Origin: Shewanella oncorhynchi
GTDB lineage: Bacteria; Pseudomonadota; Gammaproteobacteria; Enterobacterales; Shewanellaceae
Direction of reading: 5' to 3'
DNA length: 64,000 bases
Assembly (NCBI RefSeq): GCF_012584455.1
Contig: NZ_JABAEB010000013.1
Coordinates: 1 to 64,000, forward strand
Shown here in pieces: positions 25,800-33,504 of this stretch; within the stretch, counting starts at the first letter, position 1, and the number at the start of each line of letters is the position of its first letter. A model generated the notes under the pieces. It ran no database searches and had not been told where the DNA came from. It was given only the letters and a program-made list of their open reading frames with translations. Position numbers and translations under genes: made by a program.

Positions 25800-26063
25800 A
25801 TGCAAATCCAATCTGCTTATTCATCCGGTCTGCAAGGCTTGCAAAGTGCTCAATCTGGGCTCACTCAAGCAACAATAGATGTGGCTAAACCTACACCGAC
25901 TCAAAGTGCGGCTCCGGCTGAATCTACAAGAGATGTTGCGCAGCCTGATAAAACCTCGGCATTACTTAACGCTAATGAGTCATTAAGACAAGGGGAAGCG
26001 TCAACAGAAGTGATTGAAACTGATTCTGAAACTATAGGTTCGATCATTAATATTAAGGTGTAA
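25800..26063 (+). CDS. Small uncharacterised protein paired with the SprA-family gene
   Basis: An 87-residue protein of unknown function. The N-terminus (MQIQSAYSSGLQGLQSAQSGL...) is an amphipathic heptad-like helix rich in S, A, Q and G. It recalls the N-termini of flagellar axial proteins, though nothing else supports that link. The middle is disordered, rich in T, P, A and E, and the end is IGSIINIKV. There is no signal peptide. It lies five bases before the SprA-family gene on the same strand, so the two are probably co-transcribed. Confidence 0.6.
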   Translation: MQIQSAYSSGLQGLQSAQSGLTQATIDVAKPTPTQSAAPAESTRDVAQPDKTSALLNANESLRQGEASTEVIETDSETIGSIINIKV

Positions 26064-26068
26064 ATATC

Positions 26069-28219
26069 ATGTCGGTTGTGGCGCTATCACCTAAGGTTGG
26101 AGCGCCATCCTCTTCATTTTCGGCACATGATAAGATGCTCAGCTCGAATCTAAGCCAGAGTCACACTAATAGCACTTATCAAGGAGCCAGCGCTCACACT
26201 GCAGGCTCCGCAAAAATTGAAGCGAGTGGTGTCCATGAACTACAGGTTACTGGAACTTCATTTACTCCAGTTCAAGCCACGCCTATTACTTCATTAGCTG
26301 CTAACGTTTCCCAATCTCTCCACTCATCACCAAATGTGTCTTTTGCAGCTTCTAGTGCTGTTTCATCAACTGCTGCATCTGTACTTCCTGTACTGAATGG
26401 TGCAAGCCAAGCACTCGAGGTCGCTCCTTTTTCCGTACCAACGCCAAGGAGCAATCCTCAGGTAAATACGTTAAATGATCGAGCGAGCTTACATGCCGAT
26501 GCGAGTTTTAGTTTGTTAACAGGACCAAGATCCATTTCTGGTGTACGCGGGGGACAGATTGCGGCACCTATTTCTACTCAGGTATTTTCGCCCGTGGCTA
26601 CAATAAGTCCAAATCTCAGTGTAACGAGCAATATTCCCGTTGATATTTTTACGCCTCTGAGTCCATCAATTGGCACTAGGGGTACTGATATTCCTGCTTT
26701 CAATCCATCTAGCACGGGTGATGTTTCTCCAATAATGCCTGATTTAGCGGCAGTGTTTGGGCCACAAACTGTCTTTACTGGAGCTGCGTTAGTTGATCCC
26801 ACTACGTCCGATTCTGCAATTAACAGTTCTGTAAATAAGAGTGTAGCAACGAGTGCAGGGCCTGTTGGTCAGTCAAACTCTGCGCAAGCCGTAGATCAAT
26901 CCGCTAGCAATGATGTTGCTCAACCGACTGTGTTAGAACAATTTACTCAAGTTTTTGGTGAAGCTCAGGCTCAAGCTAGTCCTGTAGATGTTCCTGCGAC
27001 AGTATCTAACCCAGATGATAGTCAACAAGTCTTAGCTGCTGTCTTTGCTCCAAATGATAATCAGCTTGAAAAGCAAGTACAGGAAGAAGAATCGCGGAAA
27101 CAGCAAATAGCAGCAGCGGAAGAGGCAAAGCAGCAATCACGGGTTCAACAGGCTCAAGAACAAGAGATACAAGCCCAAGAAAAAGTGCAGGCTCAACAGC
27201 AACAGCAAGTCGATGAACTTAAAACTCGAGATTCAGAGGTTAAAGCCCATGAGCATGCCCACGCAACCGTCGGAGGACAATACGCTCAGAGCCCGAGTTT
27301 TAAGTATGAAAAGGGTGCTGATGGCCAACGTTACGCCACCGATGGCGAAGTGCAGATTGATGTCTCTCCAGTGGGAGGCGACCCGCTTGCAACGATAAAC
27401 AAAATGAAGCAAGTTTATGCCGCAGCAATGGCTCCTGTTGACCCGTCATCAGCGGATATCCGTGTTGCCGCGGAAGCCTTGCAAAAAATGAATGAAGCTA
27501 AGGTGATGCTGGCAGAGGAGCGACAAAAACAAATTGTTGACTTGCAAACGACTCAAACATTAATAGACGCAGATGCAAAAATCAAAGAGTTGCCACCGTT
27601 AGAAAAACATACACCTGTAGTGACGGGAGATGTTGATGAGTCAGGTAATATTGCTCAGCCCCAAGAGGCTGTATCCACCCCCGCATCTACTGCGCTTGAT
27701 AAGCTAAAACAAGCGATCGAGGCGCAAACGGCCAATACGAGAGTCATTGATACGGGTTCGAAAACCTCTTCTGATATCAGTGACTCAGTCACTACATCGA
27801 CCACAGTGGAAACGATTGAGCCACCGACCGCAACTTTAGCATTTGGATATGCTTCAACTTCAGCGGATTTAGCGACGGGTTTTATCTCAAGATCCGATAG
27901 TGCTGCAAGCCGTTATTATACTGCAGTTGCACAAGCCAGTGCTGGGCCTTCAGCTCGTGTCGATATGACGCAGCAAGCGAATATTCCCCCTTCGTATCTG
28001 GCATCTTCAAATGAGCTGCCTAGCAATTTGCAATCTACGGATGTTTTGTCCACAAACGATGTAAATGAGCAGTCTTCAAATATCAGTGCTAGCGCGAATA
28101 CGAATGTGTCTTTGCAGAGCGAGTTATATGTGGAGGATGACCTCTTGCAGGAGACGGGATTTATTCAGCCGCAATATTTGGGTGATCAACAAGCGCGCTA
28201 TGTCGACTTTAGTGTGTAA
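26069..28219 (+). CDS. SprA-family protein with putative metalloprotease catalytic domain
   Basis: A 716-residue protein. The first 300 and last 180 residues are low-complexity S/T/A/V/P/Q sequence. Between them a Q/E-rich coiled-coil segment (about 335-380, KQVQEEESRKQQIAAAEEA) leads into the conserved SprA-related domain (about 380-500). There LKTRDSEVKAHEHAHATVGG contains an HEXXH-like HEHAH metal site, then FKYEKGADGQRYATDGEVQID and GDPLATINKMKQVYAAAMAP. I recognise this domain from SprA-related proteins annotated as putative metalloproteases, whose biological target is unknown to me. No signal peptide is visible. It has a short partner gene immediately upstream. Confidence 0.75.
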   Translation: MSVVALSPKVGAPSSSFSAHDKMLSSNLSQSHTNSTYQGASAHTAGSAKIEASGVHELQVTGTSFTPVQATPITSLAANVSQSLHSSPNVSFAASSAVSSTAASVLPVLNGASQALEVAPFSVPTPRSNPQVNTLNDRASLHADASFSLLTGPRSISGVRGGQIAAPISTQVFSPVATISPNLSVTSNIPVDIFTPLSPSIGTRGTDIPAFNPSSTGDVSPIMPDLAAVFGPQTVFTGAALVDPTTSDSAINSSVNKSVATSAGPVGQSNSAQAVDQSASNDVAQPTVLEQFTQVFGEAQAQASPVDVPATVSNPDDSQQVLAAVFAPNDNQLEKQVQEEESRKQQIAAAEEAKQQSRVQQAQEQEIQAQEKVQAQQQQQVDELKTRDSEVKAHEHAHATVGGQYAQSPSFKYEKGADGQRYATDGEVQIDVSPVGGDPLATINKMKQVYAAAMAPVDPSSADIRVAAEALQKMNEAKVMLAEERQKQIVDLQTTQTLIDADAKIKELPPLEKHTPVVTGDVDESGNIAQPQEAVSTPASTALDKLKQAIEAQTANTRVIDTGSKTSSDISDSVTTSTTVETIEPPTATLAFGYASTSADLATGFISRSDSAASRYYTAVAQASAGPSARVDMTQQANIPPSYLASSNELPSNLQSTDVLSTNDVNEQSSNISASANTNVSLQSELYVEDDLLQETGFIQPQYLGDQQARYVDFSV

Positions 28220-28366
28220 GATTAGGCTTTAACTATTCCCATGATTCGCTGTTCATCATCTTTTTCGAAACAACCTCTCAGTACCACTAAGAACTAACCA
28301 TTTAATCAGCAGTTGGCATTTATCGTTTTGCTCACTCGAATTGATAACTCGTTTGGTATCTTGCTG

Positions 28367-29275
28367 TTAATGACTATTCGTCGTTTCAATTCCGTGCTGT
28401 TTTAAAATCAAGGAAGCAAGCAGTTTTGATGCAGGCCCTTGTTGATCTCTTTTAGGGATAACTAAGCTCAACATGATGCGACGTTTTTGGCTGCCCTCAA
28501 GATGTAAACGTACTAGATTACCCGAAGCCAATTCTTCTTGGACTAAGAAAGAGGGGATCCAACAGAAACCAATGCCTTGATTTAAAATGACTTTAGCTTC
28601 ATGGAAGTTAGAGACTGTCCAGCGCTGCTCAGCTTTGAGCCAGCCGATATCAATGTTGGATTGCACCCCAGTATCTTTAATCACTAACTGTAAATATTGT
28701 GCCAGTAGTTTATCGTCTTCAATTGTGCCTAAGTCAGCGAGTGGGTGATTTGGATGACAGACGAGGTAGAGTTCTTGTTCACATAAGGGTTCGGATAAAT
28801 ACCCTTTAGGCGGCACCCCTGCACAGATAGCAATATCGACTTTACTCTGCAGAATGAGCTCTTGAGTGCCGGTGATCACAGAGTCCAGCATGATGATTCG
28901 AGTGCCACGACTGTGGGGTAGAAACGCATTGAGGGCACACACTAAGCTTTCCATCGGATAGATAATTTCACGGGCAATCGTGAGTGTCGGCTCCCACCCT
29001 TGCTCGAGATTACTCGCAAGCTGTTCTAACTCGTTGACGGCTTGGGTGACATGCCGTGAGCGGCGCAGCAGCACTTCGCCCTGCGGGGTGAGATAGGCTT
29101 TACGGCCTTTGACTTCGAGTAGCTCGATACCTAACTGATGCTGTAATTTGGCAACGGCATGGTTAAGTGACGATTGACTCTTGTTGAGTTTTTCGGCCGC
29201 TTGGGCATAGCCGCCAAAATCGACCACCGCTTGCAAAATACGCCATTGTTCTAAGGTAGATTTAGCTCGAGTCAT
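28367..29275 (-). CDS. LysR-family transcriptional regulator
   Basis: A 302-residue LysR regulator with the usual layout. The N-terminal winged helix-turn-helix (LQAVVDFGGYAQAAEKLNKSQ, then SLNHAVAKLQHQLGIELLE; about 12-50) is followed by a linker helix and a periplasmic-binding-type effector domain (about 95-295). The ligand is unknown. The nearest gene is the degenerate M3-like gene on the same strand, which ends 200 bp upstream of its start. No divergent target is present, so its regulon cannot be inferred from context. Confidence 0.88.
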   Translation of the reverse strand: MTRAKSTLEQWRILQAVVDFGGYAQAAEKLNKSQSSLNHAVAKLQHQLGIELLEVKGRKAYLTPQGEVLLRRSRHVTQAVNELEQLASNLEQGWEPTLTIAREIIYPMESLVCALNAFLPHSRGTRIIMLDSVITGTQELILQSKVDIAICAGVPPKGYLSEPLCEQELYLVCHPNHPLADLGTIEDDKLLAQYLQLVIKDTGVQSNIDIGWLKAEQRWTVSNFHEAKVILNQGIGFCWIPSFLVQEELASGNLVRLHLEGSQKRRIMLSLVIPKRDQQGPASKLLASLILKQHGIETTNSH

Positions 29276-29478
29276 TATAATCTCAAAAAAACGATAGATT
29301 GAGGCTTATAGTGGCCACTTCTTACGACTTTTTCAATTAAATATCATAGAGTCAGTCATTCTCACGACATATAGATAGTTATGTCGCGCTAAGTTATGAA
29401 GGTGATAGAGAGGCTAATCATGACGATTTTCAGTGTTTGCGCCCGAGCGAGTCACAAACACATCCTAAGCATTCACAC

Positions 29479-31338
29479 TTAAAACGCACAAGAACCTATT
29501 GCGTCGAAAGCTTGGGTGTTGGAGCTGTCAGCATGTTCTGAAGCGGCGCTATTTGAGATCCTTTGGATCAGCGCAGCACTATCAACGGGGGCGCCAATGA
29601 CCGCTTTTAATTGGTCACTGAAGCTTAAAGCGTCTTCATTGATGACTAATACATTGAATAATTTGAGTTTTTCTTGGCAGTTGAATGTGGATTGAGCTAT
29701 CAGCTGGGCTAGCGATGCTTGCCAGAGTGATTGGTAGTAGAGCGGTCCTTCGTTGGCGATAGCATTGAAGCTATAAGGATAATCCTGTGTTTGTGGCCAG
29801 TCTTGACCAAAGCTGGCATTAAACTCTGCACCGAGATCGGGGTAGACTTGTGCACTTGAGTTTTGGTAAAAGTTGACTGCAACCTTAGCGCGAAAGACTT
29901 TAAGCTGCTTCGAATAAGCTTTAGCCAGTGTTTCACGCTCCTGTAAATAGGTGTGCTCAAATTGCGGAAAGAGTTGATGGCGCAGCACTTCAGCTAACCA
30001 AAGACTCGCCACAAAATAGCTATCTTGACTCTGTCCCATGGCATTGTTGAGGTAGAAATGACTCGCTTTAGCAAGGGAAGCGACAGCCTCTGCGATGGAC
30101 TCGGTTAATTGCTCAATGTCTTTGTAGTTAATCAACTGTGGCTTGAGATCTAAAGCTTGTTGTCCAAATTGCTGGCCGAGTACACTTTGGCGCAATGTCT
30201 GCTGTTGACTACTTTGCTGTGGATTTGGGTTATACGCCACATAGATTTCACCTAACAATCTTTGCTGGTGGTAGACCCTAACGATATGCGGCCGATTAGG
30301 AACGGTTGGTATTTTCTCGACCTTAGCGGTTTCTATGGTCTCAAAGTGTAAACCAAACACTTGCAGATAAGTAAAGCTGCGACTCAAGACGTCAGAAGTT
30401 TGCCAGATGGGACCTTTGGCAGATGCTTGTTGTGACAGGGTTCGCCCAATATCCCAGGGAGCCACTTGCAGATCTTGGGTTTGGCTATCAAGAAAAGCTT
30501 TGACTAATTCAGGGGACGATAACTGCTGCGAACTAAGCACTAAAGCGCTGTAATCGGTAAAGCCTGCAGCAGTGGAAGCTTGTTGGCGCTGCTCAGTAAT
30601 TCGCTCTAATGCCGTTTGATTGGTTTCACTGGCTCTGGCTTGGTAGGCCTGCCATACATTTTTGCGACATACGGCGTTTTCTTGCGTCAGTAAGTAACTG
30701 GCGATAGTGCCAGAAAAGTCGCTCTGCTTTGAACTGTCGGGCTTCGGCTCGTCACTTTTATCCTCTTTTGTATGCAGATGATGTTGCTGAGTCACTTCAG
30801 GTTGGCATTGGCTGTCATTGAAGGCAAGACTAAATTGTTGACTGCCTAACCCTTGGCCTATACTGGCTTGCGCTGTATGTAATTTCGCTTTCTCCTCGGC
30901 GCTCCAATGTTGTTGTAGCAATTGTTTAAGCTGTTGGCTCAGCAGTATTTGTTCTGCATTGCCTTGGGCTAAGGCGTAGGCGAGTTGGCTAAATTCTGCT
31001 TGGCTGAGAAGTTGCGACAGGGTGTCGGCGAGGTGTAACTGGCATTGCAGTAAACCTTCGCGCTCTTCACTCGGTAAGTTAAACCCACGGTAATAGTTGA
31101 GTCTGTCGTTGATATTATTAAGCCCTAACATCTGTTGCTCAAAAATAAGCGCGCGCTGGGCCAAGGTTAATTCAGATGCCGTTAAACGCGCATTGGCGAA
31201 CACAGTCGCGAGATTAATACTTGGCAAACGCAGGCATTGTTCAACTAAAAGGGGAACAGGGCTTGGCGCCGCATAGGCGGCATTCGTAACATAAAGGCTC
31301 AAGCCAAACAGGCTAACCAGTAAAGTGGGTTTTAACAT
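29479..31338 (-). CDS. Exported M3-peptidase-like protein lacking the zinc motif
   Basis: A 619-residue protein with a signal peptide (cleavage near AYA/APSP). Two segments resemble the M3 oligopeptidases (PrlC/Dcp). The first is VWQAYQARASETNQTALERI followed by RQQASTAAGFTDYSALVLS (about 230-275). The second is APWDIGRTLSQ (about 297) with a later VYHQQRLLGEIYVAYNP. However, no HEXXH is present where M3 enzymes carry HEFGHALH; the corresponding part reads SHFYLNNAMGQSQDSYFV. Peptidase activity is therefore not expected unless this is a different family. A His/Glu/Asp/Lys-rich insertion (QQHHLHTKEDKSDEPK, about 183-198) is unusual. It is monocistronic by context. Confidence 0.6.
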   Translation of the reverse strand: MLKPTLLVSLFGLSLYVTNAAYAAPSPVPLLVEQCLRLPSINLATVFANARLTASELTLAQRALIFEQQMLGLNNINDRLNYYRGFNLPSEEREGLLQCQLHLADTLSQLLSQAEFSQLAYALAQGNAEQILLSQQLKQLLQQHWSAEEKAKLHTAQASIGQGLGSQQFSLAFNDSQCQPEVTQQHHLHTKEDKSDEPKPDSSKQSDFSGTIASYLLTQENAVCRKNVWQAYQARASETNQTALERITEQRQQASTAAGFTDYSALVLSSQQLSSPELVKAFLDSQTQDLQVAPWDIGRTLSQQASAKGPIWQTSDVLSRSFTYLQVFGLHFETIETAKVEKIPTVPNRPHIVRVYHQQRLLGEIYVAYNPNPQQSSQQQTLRQSVLGQQFGQQALDLKPQLINYKDIEQLTESIAEAVASLAKASHFYLNNAMGQSQDSYFVASLWLAEVLRHQLFPQFEHTYLQERETLAKAYSKQLKVFRAKVAVNFYQNSSAQVYPDLGAEFNASFGQDWPQTQDYPYSFNAIANEGPLYYQSLWQASLAQLIAQSTFNCQEKLKLFNVLVINEDALSFSDQLKAVIGAPVDSAALIQRISNSAASEHADSSNTQAFDAIGSCAF

Positions 31339-31633
31339 GGGTTATGTGTTCTGCATCTGTGATGGAATGAGTTAACTTTGACTTAGTATCCAATTGAGTT
31401 AGCTTCAAGTCATTGTTATGCATGAAACCCTGTTCTGTTCTGGATGTCAACGATAAGGGTGGGAGTCGCAAATGTATTGCTATTCAAGGAAGGAGTTACA
31501 CTGAGCTGCTGAACACTTACATATTCCAGATTAACTAGATGAATGGTGATCTTTCGGCTTTTGATATCAGCCATTACCAACTCAAACCCTGAGGACGCAA
31601 TGACTGATATTCGCTTGCTTCAGACTGAAAAGG

Positions 31634-32626
31634 TTAGTTTAAATCCTGATTAGGTTGATTTTTCACTGCGATAATCGTGGCACGTTTTGGCGCAGGATAA
31701 CCTTCAACCGTTTTGGTGATGTCGTTAGGATCTAAGTATTCAACCAGTGACTCGTTAGGCATCCAGTCGGTACGGCGTTGCTCAGCAAGGGCTGTGACAT
31801 CGGTATCGACACAACGGATATCAGTGAAATCACACTTTTTTAACCATAGCATGAGCGCGGCAACGGACGGAATGAACCATACATTATTCATTTTGCCATA
31901 TCTATCTTGAGGCACGAGTACGGCATTTTCGTCGCCATCTATCACCAAGGTTTCTAGCACGAGCTCACCACCGGTGCGCAATTGATCACGCAGCTGTAAC
32001 AAGTGATCGATAGGCGAACGTCTGTGATACAAAACGCCCATGGAGAAAACCGTGTCAAATGCATCGAGCGGTGGCAGCTCTTCAATGCCAAGAGGCAACA
32101 AGTGCACAGGATGATGTATGCCCGCTAAACGTTTGATGGCTTCAAACTGACATAAAAACAACGGCGAAGGGTCGATACCGACGACACGTTTGGCACCTGA
32201 GCCCAACATGCGCCACATGTGATAACCACTGCCGCAACCGACATCGAGCACAGTGCGGTTTTTCAGCGGCGAAATATGTTGCTTAACGCGGTCCCATTTC
32301 CAGTCACTGCGCCATTCGGTATCGATGTGGATGCCATGAATGTGGAAGGGGCCTTTACGCCATGGCATAAACAAACGCAGCAGGTTTTCAAGCTTCTCTT
32401 TTTCGCCTGGGCTAAGTTGCTCGCCGCTACCGACGGTCACGCTATCAACAAAATCCACTTGGTCGGGTGCTTGATAGTGCAGCTTGTTGAGCACTTTTTC
32501 CCACTTTGGCAGGTTGCCGTGTTTATGATCTCGTTGCCACTTGCCTAAAATGCTCGGCAGGGTTTCGAGCCAGTGCTGTAGATTCGAATCGGCGATTTGT
32601 TGGTAAAACGAGCTAAAGCTGATCAC
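31634..32626 (-). CDS. cmoB: tRNA U34 carboxymethyltransferase CmoB
   Basis: A 330-residue enzyme that transfers a carboxymethyl group from carboxy-SAM to 5-hydroxyuridine 34 to form cmo5U, widening wobble decoding. The SAM motif is VLDVGCGSGYHMWRMLGSGA (about 123-142). KGPFHIHGIHIDTEWRSDWKWDR (about 90-113), VFSMGVLYHRRSPIDHL and NVWFIPS are family signatures, and length equals E. coli CmoB. Its start overlaps the cmoA stop by four bases, the usual coupling. Confidence 0.97.
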   Translation of the reverse strand: MISFSSFYQQIADSNLQHWLETLPSILGKWQRDHKHGNLPKWEKVLNKLHYQAPDQVDFVDSVTVGSGEQLSPGEKEKLENLLRLFMPWRKGPFHIHGIHIDTEWRSDWKWDRVKQHISPLKNRTVLDVGCGSGYHMWRMLGSGAKRVVGIDPSPLFLCQFEAIKRLAGIHHPVHLLPLGIEELPPLDAFDTVFSMGVLYHRRSPIDHLLQLRDQLRTGGELVLETLVIDGDENAVLVPQDRYGKMNNVWFIPSVAALMLWLKKCDFTDIRCVDTDVTALAEQRRTDWMPNESLVEYLDPNDITKTVEGYPAPKRATIIAVKNQPNQDLN

Positions 32627-33354
32627 TTGATGGCCACCATAGAAGCAAAGTTAAAGCATTGGAACCAGAGACTAAAGTGACTAAAGCCTTGGCTGGTGAG
32701 TCGTTGTTGATGCGTGGTTAAGGTGTCTGGCTTCATGACATTTTCCAGCGCACTGCGTTTTTGGCTGATCTCAAGTTCGCTGTAACCATTAGCGCGTTTA
32801 AAGTCCAAATGTTGCTCTTCCAATAAGGTTTGGATAGGAGCATCTTCGAAGCGAATTTTTTCTGACAGCACTAATATCCCGCCGGGATTCAGACCTTGAT
32901 AAATCTTTGCTATCAGGGTTTCTCTGTCTTCTGGCGGTAAAAACTGCAATGTAAAATTGAGCACCACCAATGACGCATTTTGAATATCGATATCGCGGAT
33001 ATCACCGCAAACCAGATCGACATCCGTATCGCTGACATAGGCATTCAGGTTCTCTTGGCAGCGTGCGACCATAGATTCACTGTTATCTACAGCAATAATG
33101 CGACATTGGCGGCCTTGGATTTGGCGACGAATACTTAAGGTCGCGGCGCCGAGTGAGCAACCCAAATCGTAAATTTGAGTATTTGGCATGACGAAACGAT
33201 CTGCAAAATCGCCTATGGTATTGATAATTTGCGTATATCCAGGCACGGAGCGGCGGATCATGTCACTGAATACGCCTGCTACACGGTTATCAAACTGGAA
33301 ATCGCTAATATGCTCGCTCGCTTGAGCGTAGATAGTGTCTTGAGAAACGTTCAT
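32623..33354 (-). CDS. cmoA: Carboxy-S-adenosyl-L-methionine synthase CmoA
   Basis: This enzyme converts SAM and prephenate to carboxy-SAM for CmoB. From the chosen start it is 243 residues. FDNRVAGVFSDMIRRSVPGY (about 20-40) and YDLGCSLGAATLSIRR (about 61-76) are diagnostic. The longest frame begins at a TTG eight codons upstream, but alignment to the known N-terminus (short MS/MN then D-T-hydrophobic) favours the ATG at 33354. It is the first gene of the cmoAB pair. Confidence 0.96.
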   Translation of the reverse strand: MNVSQDTIYAQASEHISDFQFDNRVAGVFSDMIRRSVPGYTQIINTIGDFADRFVMPNTQIYDLGCSLGAATLSIRRQIQGRQCRIIAVDNSESMVARCQENLNAYVSDTDVDLVCGDIRDIDIQNASLVVLNFTLQFLPPEDRETLIAKIYQGLNPGGILVLSEKIRFEDAPIQTLLEEQHLDFKRANGYSELEISQKRSALENVMKPDTLTTHQQRLTSQGFSHFSLWFQCFNFASMVAIK

Positions 33355-33504
33355 CTGAGATTTTTCATGGGAATTCAACTGTGCATTTTAACGAATCAGA
33401 GCGATTAGCAGCAAGTCTCATGCTAGTAATTTGCGATAAATTTTTGTCTAATACTTAATAGATAACAAAATCGTTACATGTACATCAAGTACTAAGGGCT
33501 CAAC

